A program made the position numbers and the translations under genes. Below, in pieces: positions 56,221 through 64,000 of a stretch of 64,000 bases of DNA. The stretch lies in assembly GCF_022538185.1 (NCBI RefSeq), contig NZ_JAKYXC010000002.1, positions 310,001 to 374,000 on the forward strand, given 5' to 3'. The stretch is from Microbacterium sp. CFH 31415 (GTDB lineage: Bacteria; Actinomycetota; Actinomycetes; Actinomycetales; Microbacteriaceae). The stretch's first letter is position 1. Each line of letters starts with the position of its first letter. The notes under the pieces are model-generated. The model was not told the DNA's origin. It saw nothing but the letters and a program-made list of their open reading frames with translations, and searched no databases.

Positions 56221-57015
56221 TCACTCCGCGGCGGTGGCCTCGTTCGACTCGCCACGCGGATACAGGGCGCGGACGGCGAGCCACGTGACGGCGACGAGCG
56301 GCGCGAAAAGAGGCAGCCCCATCACGAGCTTGAGCGTCCCGAGCGCGGTGACGTTGTCGGCGAAGTACAGCGGCAGCTGCACCAGCAGGCGTGCGGCGAA
56401 GAGCGATGCCCACGCGATCGCGAGCCAGAAGTACACGCGGCGCTTGCGCTTGTCGGCCCGCCAGGCGGTGCCCTCTCCCATCAGGAATCCCGCGGCCAGG
56501 CCGATCAGCGACCATCCGATGAGCGCTGAGGTCAGGAAGGCGCTTCCGTATAGCGCGTTCGTGATGAAGCCGGGGATGAAGTTGTTGGATGCCTCGCCCG
56601 TGAACGCCGCGAAGGCCGCGGCGACGCCCGCCGCGACCAGTCCGCCGATCGCCGCCGTCACAGGCTGACGGGCGATGAGCCGCGCCGCGGTGAAGACGGC
56701 CGCGATGCCGACCGACAGTCCGAGCGACAGCCACAGGTTGCCGTCGCCCGTTCCGGGATCGATGGTGAGCGTGTAGACGACGATGAAGACAAGGCCGGGC
56801 AGGACGGACTCGAGGACGCCCCGCCACCCGCCCATCGCGGCCCAGACGACGTGACCGGTCGAGGCGCCTTCGGCGGGGTCGAGCCCCGCACGGCGCGCGG
56901 CACCGCCGAGCGCGGCGCCGAGAAGGTCGGAAGCGGATGCTTCGGTCGCCGGGGGCGGGGTCAGACCGGCGCTGCGCTGCTCGTCGCCGGTCGAGGGCGT
57001 GGGCTGGTCGGTCAC
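56221..57015 (-). CDS. DUF3159 family membrane protein
   Basis: A 264-residue integral membrane protein with a hydrophilic N-terminus (about 1-55) and about six hydrophobic helices (VLESVLPGLVFIVVYTLTI, WLSLGLSVGIAAVFTAARL, SALIGWSLIGLAAGFLMGEG, VYFWLAIAWASLFAARLLVQLPLYF and others). The function is unknown. It overlaps the DUF3710 gene by four bases and is the end of the dut-DUF3710-DUF3159 unit, a grouping conserved in actinobacteria. Confidence 0.85.
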   Translation of the reverse strand: MTDQPTPSTGDEQRSAGLTPPPATEASASDLLGAALGGAARRAGLDPAEGASTGHVVWAAMGGWRGVLESVLPGLVFIVVYTLTIDPGTGDGNLWLSLGLSVGIAAVFTAARLIARQPVTAAIGGLVAAGVAAAFAAFTGEASNNFIPGFITNALYGSAFLTSALIGWSLIGLAAGFLMGEGTAWRADKRKRRVYFWLAIAWASLFAARLLVQLPLYFADNVTALGTLKLVMGLPLFAPLVAVTWLAVRALYPRGESNEATAAE

Positions 57016-57614
57016 GCCGCGCCCGGGGTGGCCGGCATGCGCAGCGGGATGAGGTCGCGAGGCGGCATCGGCGAGCCGCCGCGCACGACCACGATCGAGC
57101 GGAAGAGGTCCTCGACGGCAGCTGCGGCCTCGACGTCCGACGTCGCCGCACCGCCGATCACGCCGCGGAGGAACCAGCGCGGTCCGTCGACCCCGACGAA
57201 CCGGGCGAGCCGCTTGCCCGACGTGCCGTCGGGACCCGCCGCCACGGGAACCTCAGCGAGGAGCTCCGGGCCGAGGGGACCCTCGCGCTCCTCGACGCGC
57301 CCGCCCTGCTGACGGATCTGCTGGCGGATCTGCTCGCGCGTCTCAGCCCACAGTCCGACGGTCCGCGGCGCGGCGAACGGCTGCACCTGCAGGGTCGAAC
57401 CGGCGTAGTCGAGCCCGACCGCGACGATGCGCTTGGTCTGCTCCTCGACCTCGAGACGCAAGTTGAGGCCCTCCCGCGGGAGGATCTTGATCCCGCCGAG
57501 ATCGATGTACGGGCGGACGGGGTTCGCCTCGGACTCGTCGAACGGGCCGGCGACGGCGCGGTCCTCAGGCGCGTCCTTGCGCGGGGAGTCGGCTGCGGGA
57601 GTGGGGTCGGTCAT
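57012..57614 (-). CDS. DUF3710 family protein
   Basis: A 200-residue soluble protein with the conserved blocks PYIDLGGIKILPREGLNLRLEVEEQ, LQVQPFAAPRTVGLWAETREQI and RFVGVDGPRWFLRGVIGGAA. Actinobacteria-specific, function unknown. It overlaps dut upstream and the DUF3159 gene downstream by four bases each, so all three are coupled. Confidence 0.85.
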   Translation of the reverse strand: MTDPTPAADSPRKDAPEDRAVAGPFDESEANPVRPYIDLGGIKILPREGLNLRLEVEEQTKRIVAVGLDYAGSTLQVQPFAAPRTVGLWAETREQIRQQIRQQGGRVEEREGPLGPELLAEVPVAAGPDGTSGKRLARFVGVDGPRWFLRGVIGGAATSDVEAAAAVEDLFRSIVVVRGGSPMPPRDLIPLRMPATPGAA

Positions 57615-58135
57615 GCGAGGACTCCGTCCTTCTTGTCAAGATCGCGGGGAGCTTCCCGCGTGGACTCGCCCAGGCTCGTCGGCGGCACAGCAGCGCCCCC
57701 GCCCGCGAAGCCCGTGGAGCCGAAGCCGCCTTCGCCTCGGGCGCTCTCGGGCAGAGCCTCGACGGGGACGAACCGGGCGCGTGGCACCGGCATCACGATG
57801 AGCTGGGCGATGCGGTCGCCGACCGCGATGTCGTGGGCCTGCTCGGCATCGGTGTTCAAGAGGATGACCTTGATCTCACCGCGATAGCCGGCGTCGACCG
57901 TCCCGGGAGCGTTCACGACCGTGATGCCGTGCTTGGCGGCGAGTCCGCTGCGCGGGACGACGAACGCGACGTATCCATCCGGGAGGGCGATGCGCACTCC
58001 GGTGCCCACCATCGCCCGTCGGCCGGGCTCGAGGCGGATCGCCTCTGCGGCCATGAGGTCGGCGCCGGCGTCGCCCGGGTGCGCGTACACCGGGACGTCT
58101 GAGGCGATAATGGGGACGTCCACCGTTTCAGTCAC
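57611..58135 (-). CDS. dut: dUTP diphosphatase (trimeric)
   Basis: Removes dUTP and supplies dUMP for thymidylate. The 174-residue product has motif I GDAGADLMAA, motif II PRSGLAAKHG, motif III GTVDAGYRGEIKV, motif IV and motif V RGEGGFGSTGF. A C-terminal tail of about 28 residues after motif V (AGGGAAVPPTSLGESTRE) is longer than usual. The start is GTG 58135, with TACCCT six bases upstream as a leaderless -10. It diverges from the DUF3093 gene with only 12 bases between starts. Confidence 0.95.
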   Translation of the reverse strand: MTETVDVPIIASDVPVYAHPGDAGADLMAAEAIRLEPGRRAMVGTGVRIALPDGYVAFVVPRSGLAAKHGITVVNAPGTVDAGYRGEIKVILLNTDAEQAHDIAVGDRIAQLIVMPVPRARFVPVEALPESARGEGGFGSTGFAGGGAAVPPTSLGESTREAPRDLDKKDGVLA

Positions 58136-58141
58136 CCAATG

Positions 58142-58147
58142 AGGGTA
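58142..58147 (-). promoter_or_regulatory. -10 element giving a leaderless dut transcript
   Basis: TACCCT on the minus strand is followed by six bases (CATTGG) and the dut GTG. It directly abuts the start codon of the divergent DUF3093 gene, so the two transcripts may overlap or compete. Confidence 0.5.
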
Positions 58148-58636
58148 ATGCAGAAGACAGCGCACGACGTCGGAGCCCGCGACTATCGCGAACGGCTCGG
58201 TCCGTCCCTCTGGGTCATGGTCAGCGCCGCGGTCGCCGGACCGATGGTCGCCCTCGTCTTCGCCCCCATCGACACCACGATCGCCCTCGTGATCGGGGCG
58301 GTCGTCGGGGTCGCCGTGGTCGCGCTGCTGGTGGCGGGCTCGCCGGTCGTCGCCGTCGAGGGCGGAGAGCTGCGCGCCGGGCGTGCGCACATCCCCGTGG
58401 ACCTCCTGGGCGACCCGGCGGTGCACGTCGGGGAGGATGCCCGTCAGCACCGCGGCGCGGCTCTCGACCCGCGATCGTGGCACGTCATCCGGGGTGGGAT
58501 CGACGGACTCGTAGTGATGCCGGTGTCAGATCCTCAGGATCCGACACCGGCATGGGTGATCTCGTCGCGGACACCCGACCGGCTCGCCGCCGCCGTGCGC
58601 CGCGCCCAGGTCAAGCCGAGCACTCCCGGCACATAG
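58148..58636 (+). CDS. DUF3093 family membrane protein
   Basis: A 162-residue protein with two close transmembrane helices (about 22-70) followed by a PH-like C-terminal region (GGELRAGRAHIPVDLLGDP, SWHVIRGGIDGLVVMPVSDPQDPTPAWVISSRTPDRLAAAV). DUF3093 is actinobacterial and uncharacterised. The start at ATG 58148 has GAGGG just upstream; an in-frame ATG at 58139 is possible. It overlaps the convergent DUF4193 gene by 26 bases. Confidence 0.82.
   Translation: MQKTAHDVGARDYRERLGPSLWVMVSAAVAGPMVALVFAPIDTTIALVIGAVVGVAVVALLVAGSPVVAVEGGELRAGRAHIPVDLLGDPAVHVGEDARQHRGAALDPRSWHVIRGGIDGLVVMPVSDPQDPTPAWVISSRTPDRLAAAVRRAQVKPSTPGT
58517..58553. repeat. 37-bp near-perfect palindrome inside the DUF3093 gene
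   Basis: ATGCCGGTGTC (58517-58527) and GACACCGGCAT (58543-58553) are perfect arms. Between them GATCCT and AGGATC pair as well, leaving one mismatch and a single central base at 58535. It lies within codons for VVMPVSDPQDPTPAW. Confidence 0.75.
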
Positions 58637-58904
58637 GCCCGTCCGGGGTCTCGTGGTCGAGCTGCGAGCGGTGCTTCACGAGGAAGCAGTTCGAGCACGT
58701 GAACTCGTCCTCCTGCGGCGGCAGCACGACGACGTCGAGCTCGAGGTCGGACAGATCAGCCCCGGGGAGCTCGAAGCCCGAAGGGTTGTCGGCATCCTCG
58801 ACGTCGACCGCTCCCGAGAGCTTGTCGGGAACGCGCTCCTTGAGAGCCTCGATCGACTCGCTGTCGTCCTCGGTCTTGCGGGGGGCGTCGTAATCGGTGG
58901 CCAT
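58611..58904 (-). CDS. DUF4193 family small zinc-ribbon-like protein
   Basis: A 97-residue acidic protein beginning MATDYDAPRKTEDDSESIEALKE, with a C-terminal CSNCFLV and CRECS pair that could bind one zinc. DUF4193 is a conserved actinobacterial family of unknown role; the acidic N-terminus and zinc site would fit binding to the transcription machinery, but that is inference only. It is convergent with the DUF3093 gene. Confidence 0.85.
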   Translation of the reverse strand: MATDYDAPRKTEDDSESIEALKERVPDKLSGAVDVEDADNPSGFELPGADLSDLELDVVVLPPQEDEFTCSNCFLVKHRSQLDHETPDGPMCRECSA

Positions 58905-59112
58905 TCGTAAACGTCTCAACTTCCGAAGTCTCGCGGGTGCGCCCGTTCAGGCGGCGATAGTTTGCATGACCGTCTCCGTTTTCGCAAATGCGCGCCGCAG
59001 ATTGTTCGACCATGCGTCCCCGTGAAACTCGCGCCACGCGCTGGATATTCCCGGCCTTGGACACCGCCTGTGTCAGCATGGCCGGGACACGCAGGATCGG
59101 AGGGGCGTTCGC

Positions 59113-60147
59113 ATGGAACAGCTCAAGGTCATCGGCACCGAGGACGACACACTCGTCCTGGCTACCGAGTCCGGCGAGAGGTTCGCCCTCGCCGTCGACG
59201 ACGTGCTGCGCATCGAACTGCGCAAGGCGCGTCGCGACCGCGACGACGACACGCAGGCGGCGCGGCCGAGTCCGCGCGACATCCAATCGCACATCCGCGC
59301 GGGGCTCTCGGCCGAAGAGGTCGCGAACCTTCTCGGCGCGCGCGTGGAAGACGTCCGCCGGTTCGAAGGCCCGGTCCTCGCGGAGCGCGAGCACATCGTG
59401 GGCCAGGCGCTCGCGGTCGCCGTGCTGCTCGGCGGCGGCTTCGAGGGCGAGGGCAACCCCACGTTCGGCGCCGCCGTCCGCGCCAAGCTGCACGAGGCGG
59501 GCGCCTCGGGCGAGCGATGGACGAGCTGGAAAGAGCCCACCGGCTGGATCATCAAGCTCGAGTTCACGGCCAGCGAGGTCGACCACGACGCACGCTGGGG
59601 CTTCGACCCCCGCCGCAGCACGCTGTCTCCGCTCAACGCCGACGCCATCCAGCTGTCGCGTCAGGGCTCGCTGCCCGAGGGCCTCATCCCCCGCCTGCGC
59701 GCGCTCGAGACGACGCCGGCCAAAGACGAGACCCGGTTCGACAGCGGAGCCTTCGGGCCGCGCAAGCTGCCCGACGCCGACTTCGAGTCGCCCGATCTGC
59801 CTGCGCCCGCCGCGCCGGCCGTGCAGCAGGCGGCGATCAAGCGCGCCGACGAGCCGGCCGTGACCTCAGCCGAGACGGCCGACCTCCTCGAGGCGCTCCG
59901 CCGCCGCCGTGGTCAGCGCGAACCGCTGCCCGGGGCCGAAGAGGCCTCCACGTCGCGCTCGCAGTCGCCCGTCGCGCTGTTCGACGCGCTCGAGCCCGGC
60001 TATGACGAAGCCCCCGGCGACGACGACCCCGAGGTCTCCGACTTCGACGTGGCGCCGTCCGCAGTGGCGGAGGCAGGTCGCCGCAAGGGCCGCACATCGA
60101 TGCCGTCGTGGGACGAGATCGTCTTCGGCGCCCGCAGCGACGACTGA
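59113..60147 (+). CDS. sepH: Septation protein SepH
   Basis: SepH binds FtsZ and promotes filament assembly at division sites in actinobacteria. The 344-residue protein has the DUF3071 N-terminal domain (about 1-170), including a helix-turn-helix-like segment (SPRDIQSHIRAGLSAEEVANLLGARVEDVRRFE) and GERWTSWKEPTGWIIKLEF, then an unstructured acidic region and a conserved C-terminal SMPSWDEIVFG motif. GGAGG lies a little upstream of the ATG. It is monocistronic by position. Confidence 0.92.
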   Translation: MEQLKVIGTEDDTLVLATESGERFALAVDDVLRIELRKARRDRDDDTQAARPSPRDIQSHIRAGLSAEEVANLLGARVEDVRRFEGPVLAEREHIVGQALAVAVLLGGGFEGEGNPTFGAAVRAKLHEAGASGERWTSWKEPTGWIIKLEFTASEVDHDARWGFDPRRSTLSPLNADAIQLSRQGSLPEGLIPRLRALETTPAKDETRFDSGAFGPRKLPDADFESPDLPAPAAPAVQQAAIKRADEPAVTSAETADLLEALRRRRGQREPLPGAEEASTSRSQSPVALFDALEPGYDEAPGDDDPEVSDFDVAPSAVAEAGRRKGRTSMPSWDEIVFGARSDD

Positions 60148-60212
60148 CCTCTCTCCGATCAGGTGCGGCGCCGCGCGAACCGCGCCGACGTGCACCGAGA
60201 GCCGCGGCGCCC

Positions 60213-61328
60213 TCAGGCGAACGCGCCCAGCCGCAGCAGCGGGACGACCCGCTCCTCGGTGGTGAACGAGCCGTGCTGGCCGATCATCTTCTGCGGTGCC
60301 TTGTCCGCGAGTCGGTCGTCGTAGTAGACGACGCCCGAGCGCGCCGCGACGACGACGTCGCCGAGGCGCTCCCGCACCTCGGGGCTCACCGGCCCGAGCA
60401 CGCCCGACGCGATCAGCTCGTCGCGTGAGAGCACCCACGACCGCGCCTCCTCCGACGCGCGCCACGCGTGCACCACGTCCTCCGCGTGGCCGGGTTCTGC
60501 GTAGAGGTGCAGCATGCGCGGCTCGCCTCCGATCAGCCGCACGCCGTTGAGGAGAGGGTCGCCGTCCCGGAGGAGGATCTGCCGATGCCGTGGGATGTCG
60601 ACCATGCCGTGGTCGGCCGTCACCACCGCGCCGGTGCCCGGTGCCAGCGCCTCGGCGAAAGCGCGGGCCGCGGCATCCACTCTCTCCAGCATCACGGTCC
60701 ACTCGTCGGACTGCCAGCCGCGACGATGCCCGACGCCGTCGAGTTCGGGCGCATAGAGATAGATGAGGGATCCCGGATGCTGCGTCCCGAGCTGCGCCGC
60801 AGTGAGGACGCGCTCGGTGAGGTCGTCCACGCCGATGAACTCCGCGCCCGCCTGCGTCGCTGCCGTGAAGCCCGTGCCGCGGTACTCGCTCTTCGTGACG
60901 ACGAAGAACGGCCGGGCCAGGGACGTGGCGAGCGGCGTCGCGCGCTGGAACTCGAGCGGCAGTCCGTCGGTGTCCCATCCGCGCAGCTGATTCACGACGT
61001 CGTCGGTCCCCGGGACTCGTGCGCGGTAGCCGACGATGCCGTGCTCCCCCGGCAGCGTGCCGGTGAGCAGGCTGGTCAGAGCGGACGCCGTCGTCGAAGG
61101 GAAGACGGTGCGCGCCACGTCCTTCTTCGATCCCGCCTGCGCCAGGAAGCGCGCGTGCCCGGCGCGTGCCGACAGGTTGTGCGATCCGAGGCCATCCAGC
61201 ACGAACACCACGGCGCTCTCGGCGGGCGCGAACCAGTCCGACGTCCCATCGAGCGCTGCCGACATCTGCGGCACGACACCGGTGAGGCTCCGGGCTCGCG
61301 GCGGGTCCGCGGGTAGGCTGATCGACAT
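60213..61328 (-). CDS. Alkaline phosphatase superfamily (nucleotide pyrophosphatase/phosphodiesterase-type) protein
   Basis: A 371-residue metal-dependent hydrolase without a signal peptide. [11 protein letters not shown] carries the first metal aspartate, [17 protein letters not shown] the threonine nucleophile, [15 protein letters not shown] another metal site, and [14 protein letters not shown] the DHG motif. The pattern matches type I phosphodiesterase/nucleotide pyrophosphatases. The start is ATG 61328; a GAGACT seven bases upstream may be a leaderless -10. It sits between sepH and parC as in related actinobacteria. Confidence 0.88.
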   Translation of the reverse strand: MSISLPADPPRARSLTGVVPQMSAALDGTSDWFAPAESAVVFVLDGLGSHNLSARAGHARFLAQAGSKKDVARTVFPSTTASALTSLLTGTLPGEHGIVGYRARVPGTDDVVNQLRGWDTDGLPLEFQRATPLATSLARPFFVVTKSEYRGTGFTAATQAGAEFIGVDDLTERVLTAAQLGTQHPGSLIYLYAPELDGVGHRRGWQSDEWTVMLERVDAAARAFAEALAPGTGAVVTADHGMVDIPRHRQILLRDGDPLLNGVRLIGGEPRMLHLYAEPGHAEDVVHAWRASEEARSWVLSRDELIASGVLGPVSPEVRERLGDVVVAARSGVVYYDDRLADKAPQKMIGQHGSFTTEERVVPLLRLGAFA

Positions 61329-61394
61329 CGGGGTCAGTCTCGCACACCCGCGGGTGACCCTCGCCGCACCGCCGTCACCCGAGGCCACATCGTC

Positions 61395-63854
61395 ATGCCT
61401 GCATCCCCCACCGATTCCGCTCCCGTCGACCACGGCCGCATCGAGGACGTCGACGTCTCGACCGAGATGCAGGGGTCCTTCCTCGAGTACGCGTACTCCG
61501 TCATCTACTCGCGCGCCCTGCCCGACGCGCGCGACGGGCTCAAGCCCGTGCAGCGCCGCATCCTGTACCAGATGGCCGACATGGGCCTGCGCCCCGATCG
61601 CGGCCACGTCAAGAGCGCCCGCGTCGTCGGCGAGGTCATGGGAAAGCTGCACCCGCACGGTGACGCCCCGATCTACGATGCGCTCGTGCGTCTGGCGCAG
61701 CCCTTCTCGCTGCGCGTTCCCCTGGTCGACGGCCACGGCAACTTCGGCTCACTCGACGACGGCCCCGCCGCTCCGCGCTACACGGAGGCGCGCCTCGCGG
61801 CGGCGGCTCTGGCACTGACGGAGAACCTCGACGAGGACGTCGTCGACTTCATCCCCAACTACGACGGCCAGTTCCAGCAGCCCGAGGTGCTGCCCGCCGC
61901 GTACCCGAACCTGCTCGTCAACGGCGCCACCGGCATCGCCGTCGGCATGGCGACGAACATGGCCCCCCACAACCTCATCGAGGTCGTGGGGGCGGCGATC
62001 CACCTGCTCGACAACCCCGAGGCGACCGTCGAAGAGCTCATGGAGTTCGTGCCCGGCCCCGACCTGCCTTCGGGCGGCATCATCGTGGGCCTGGACGGCA
62101 TCAAGGACGCCTACACGAAGGGTCGCGGCAGCTTCCGCACGCGGGCCAAGGTCTCCATCGAGTCGCTCGGCCCGCGCCGGACCGGCATCGTCGTGACCGA
62201 GCTGCCGTACCTCGTCGGTCCCGAGCGGATCATCGAGAAGATCAAGGACGCCGTCACCGCGAAGAAGCTCCAGGGCATCGCGGACGTGACCGACCTCACC
62301 GACCGCCACAACGGCCTGCGGCTGGTCATCGGCATCAAGACGGGCTTCGACCCGAATGCGGTGCTCGAGCACCTCTACCGGCTGACGCCCCTCGAGGACT
62401 CGTTCAGCATCAACAACGTCGCCCTGGTCGACGGTCAGCCGCAGACGCTCGGACTGCGCGAGCTGCTGCGCGTCTACCTCGACCACCGCATGAGCGTCGT
62501 GACGCGCCGCAGCCGCTATCGGCTCGCGCGGCGCAAGGAGCGCCTGCACCTCGTCGAGGGCCTGCTCATCGCGATCCTCGACATCGACGAGGTCATCCAG
62601 GTCATCCGCACGTCGGACGACGGCGAGCAGGCACGCACGCGCCTCATGGACGTCTTCGACCTGTCCGACCCGCAGGCCGAGTACATCCTCGAGCTGCGCC
62701 TGCGCCGGCTCACGCGCTTCTCCCGCATCGAGCTCGAGGCCGAGCGCGACAAGCTCAAGGCCGAGATCGCCGAATTGGAGGAGCTCCTCGGAAGCGAGAT
62801 CCTGCTGCGCGCACAGGTGGCGCGGGAGCTGGATGCCGCGGCCGAGACGTACGGCACCCCGCGGCGCACCCTTCTCCTCAACGGCGGACCGGCGGCGCCC
62901 CGATCACGTGCGGCCGCCGCAGCCGCCGATCTGCAGATCGCGGACGCGCCGTGCCGCGTGTTCCTGTCGGCGACGGGGCGCATGGCTCGCGCCGAAGTGG
63001 TTGCGGATGCGCCCAACGGCGGCATCGTGCCGCCGTCGCGGCGCGCGAAGCACGACGCCATCCGCTCGTGGGTCGACACGACCACGCGCGGAGACGTCGG
63101 TGCGGTCACGAGCGCCGGGCGCCTCATCCGGTTCTCTCCCGTCGACCTGCCCTCCGTGCCCGGCAACTCCGTGCAGCTCGCCGCCGGAACACGCGCCGAC
63201 CAGTACCTGGGTCTGCCGTCCGGCGAGCACGTCGTGGCGATCGTCCCCCTCGAGGACGGCCCGCCCATCGCCCTCGGCACGCGCCACGGCGTGGTCAAGC
63301 GCGTGGCGGCCACCGAGCTCGGCAGCAAGCACGACATCGAGATCATCTCGCTGCGCGACGGCGACCGGGTGGTCGGCGCCGCGCCGGCGACCGACGGCGC
63401 CGAGCTGGTGTTCGTCGCCGACGACGCCCAGCTCCTGCGGTTCGACGCGTCGTCGGTGCGCCCGCAGGGGCGCGCGGCCGGCGGTATGGCGGGCATCCGC
63501 CTGAGCGACGGCGCCGAGGTCATCTCCTTCGGCGTCGTGGGTGCGTCGGCGTTCGACGCCGTGGTGGTCACGGTCGCAGGCTCCCGCGCCGCCCTCGCCG
63601 GCACCGACCCCGGAAGCGCGAAGGTCTCGGCGTTCACGGAGTTCCCCGCTAAGGGACGCGCCACCGGCGGCGTGCGCGCTCAGCGCCTGCTCAAGGGCGA
63701 GGACATGCTCACGCTCGCCTGGGTCGGCTCCGATCCCCGTGCAGTGGCTCCGGATGGCGCGACTCGCACGCTGCCGGACGCGGGTGCGAAGCGGGATGCT
63801 TCGGGCACGCCGCTCGACGCGGTCATCGGCGCGGTCGGCACCGGCATCCGCTGA
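61395..63854 (+). CDS. parC: DNA topoisomerase IV subunit A
   Basis: Type IIA topoisomerase A subunit, 819 residues. The catalytic tyrosine is Tyr129 in [10 protein letters not shown], preceded by [19 protein letters not shown] and [17 protein letters not shown]. The coiled-coil gate and a C-terminal beta-pinwheel follow. The C-terminal domain lacks the GyrA box, so ParC is preferred over GyrA. It converges on the B subunit gene, with 46 bases between. Confidence 0.93.
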   Translation: MPASPTDSAPVDHGRIEDVDVSTEMQGSFLEYAYSVIYSRALPDARDGLKPVQRRILYQMADMGLRPDRGHVKSARVVGEVMGKLHPHGDAPIYDALVRLAQPFSLRVPLVDGHGNFGSLDDGPAAPRYTEARLAAAALALTENLDEDVVDFIPNYDGQFQQPEVLPAAYPNLLVNGATGIAVGMATNMAPHNLIEVVGAAIHLLDNPEATVEELMEFVPGPDLPSGGIIVGLDGIKDAYTKGRGSFRTRAKVSIESLGPRRTGIVVTELPYLVGPERIIEKIKDAVTAKKLQGIADVTDLTDRHNGLRLVIGIKTGFDPNAVLEHLYRLTPLEDSFSINNVALVDGQPQTLGLRELLRVYLDHRMSVVTRRSRYRLARRKERLHLVEGLLIAILDIDEVIQVIRTSDDGEQARTRLMDVFDLSDPQAEYILELRLRRLTRFSRIELEAERDKLKAEIAELEELLGSEILLRAQVARELDAAAETYGTPRRTLLLNGGPAAPRSRAAAAAADLQIADAPCRVFLSATGRMARAEVVADAPNGGIVPPSRRAKHDAIRSWVDTTTRGDVGAVTSAGRLIRFSPVDLPSVPGNSVQLAAGTRADQYLGLPSGEHVVAIVPLEDGPPIALGTRHGVVKRVAATELGSKHDIEIISLRDGDRVVGAAPATDGAELVFVADDAQLLRFDASSVRPQGRAAGGMAGIRLSDGAEVISFGVVGASAFDAVVVTVAGSRAALAGTDPGSAKVSAFTEFPAKGRATGGVRAQRLLKGEDMLTLAWVGSDPRAVAPDGATRTLPDAGAKRDASGTPLDAVIGAVGTGIR

Positions 63855-63870
63855 TCCGGCTGATCTCCGC

Positions 63871-63893
63871 GGGGCGCGGGTCGCACCCGCCCC
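63871..63893. terminator. Hairpin between parC and the convergent topoisomerase B gene
   Basis: GGGGCGCGGGT folds onto ACCCGCCCC around a CGC loop with one bulged base, centred in the 46-base gap between two gene ends. It may stop transcription from both sides. Confidence 0.5.
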
Positions 63894-63900
63894 AGGTGCT

Positions 63901-64000
63901 TCACGCGTCGATGCGCTCGCGGGCGAGGCGGTCGCTCGAGTCGATGATGAACTCCTTGCGCGGGGCGACGTCGTTGCCCATGAGGAGTTCGAAGACGGAT
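63901..64000 (-). CDS. parE: DNA topoisomerase IV subunit B (ParE/GyrB family), C-terminal end
   Basis: Only the last 32 residues are in the window, ending FELLMGNDVAPRKEFII and DSSDRLARERIDA, the typical GyrB/ParE C-terminus with the MG(D/N)DV-x-x-R-x-x-FI motif. The nearby parC argues for ParE. The rest lies beyond base 64000. Confidence 0.85.
   Translation of the reverse strand, partial: SVFELLMGNDVAPRKEFIIDSSDRLARERIDA

Overview
This 64 kb window is chromosomal DNA from a high-GC actinobacterium. I place it in the Microbacteriaceae, most likely Microbacterium or a close relative. The evidence is GC-rich codon use throughout, frequent GTG starts, many leaderless promoters, and genes typical of actinobacteria: sepH, proteins of the DUF3000, DUF3093, DUF3159, DUF3710 and DUF4193 families, a MocR-type PdxR regulator, and the gene order pdxS-pdxT-yebC-ruvCAB-yajC-secDF-rel. 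The genus is an inference, because there is no 16S gene here. Most of the window is core housekeeping DNA with short gaps and four-base stop/start overlaps.

Layout. 1-526 is the start of an MFS exporter. 628-9539 (minus) is a dense operon-like run: alaS, ruvX, mltG, aroE, aroC, aroK, aroB. It joins alanyl-tRNA synthesis, Holliday-junction-resolvase-like RuvX, peptidoglycan strand termination and the shikimate pathway. rpsD and rarA follow at 9706-11883. Plus-strand genes at 11999-14660 encode a small membrane protein, a DUF349 protein and an AbiEi-like protein. 14647-25616 (minus) holds the stringent-response gene rel, SecDF-YajC, RuvABC, YebC, a frameshifted DUF1697 gene and the PdxST vitamin B6 synthase. 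PdxR and PdxY are divergent at 25731-27933, so B6 synthesis, salvage and regulation sit together. HIT and thrS follow, and thrS is preceded by a candidate leaderless leader peptide.

The most interesting part is 31588-34740. A tRNA-Val(CAC) gene carries a 3.1 kb decayed integrative element bounded by an exact 49-bp direct repeat of the tRNA 3' half. Inside are a tyrosine-recombinase C-terminus fused tail-out to a beheaded ImmA-type metallopeptidase, a frameshifted streptogrisin-like secreted serine protease, a divergent lipoprotein, and TGGGA repeats phased at exactly 10 bp next to the right attachment site. Three more tRNA genes (Val-GAC, Cys-GCA, Gly-GCC) lie just upstream on the minus strand.

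Beyond the element come a secreted GH43-like glycosidase, an orphan PemK/MazF toxin, an ammonium transporter with an upstream GlnR-like box, ZapE, a thiosulfate sulfurtransferase with SufE, an alpha/beta hydrolase, DUF3000, RNase D, and a fatty-acid beta-oxidation pair (thiolase plus FadB-type multifunctional enzyme). Next are aminopeptidase N, Dxs of the MEP isoprenoid pathway, and aconitase, which has a 24-bp perfect palindrome upstream. The right end has DUF3159-DUF3710-dut, DUF3093, DUF4193, the cell-division protein SepH, an alkaline-phosphatase-superfamily enzyme, and topoisomerase IV subunit A facing the C-terminus of a type II topoisomerase B subunit.

No CRISPR array, rRNA, insertion sequence or replication origin was seen. 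Domain calls come from reading motifs by eye, without database searches.
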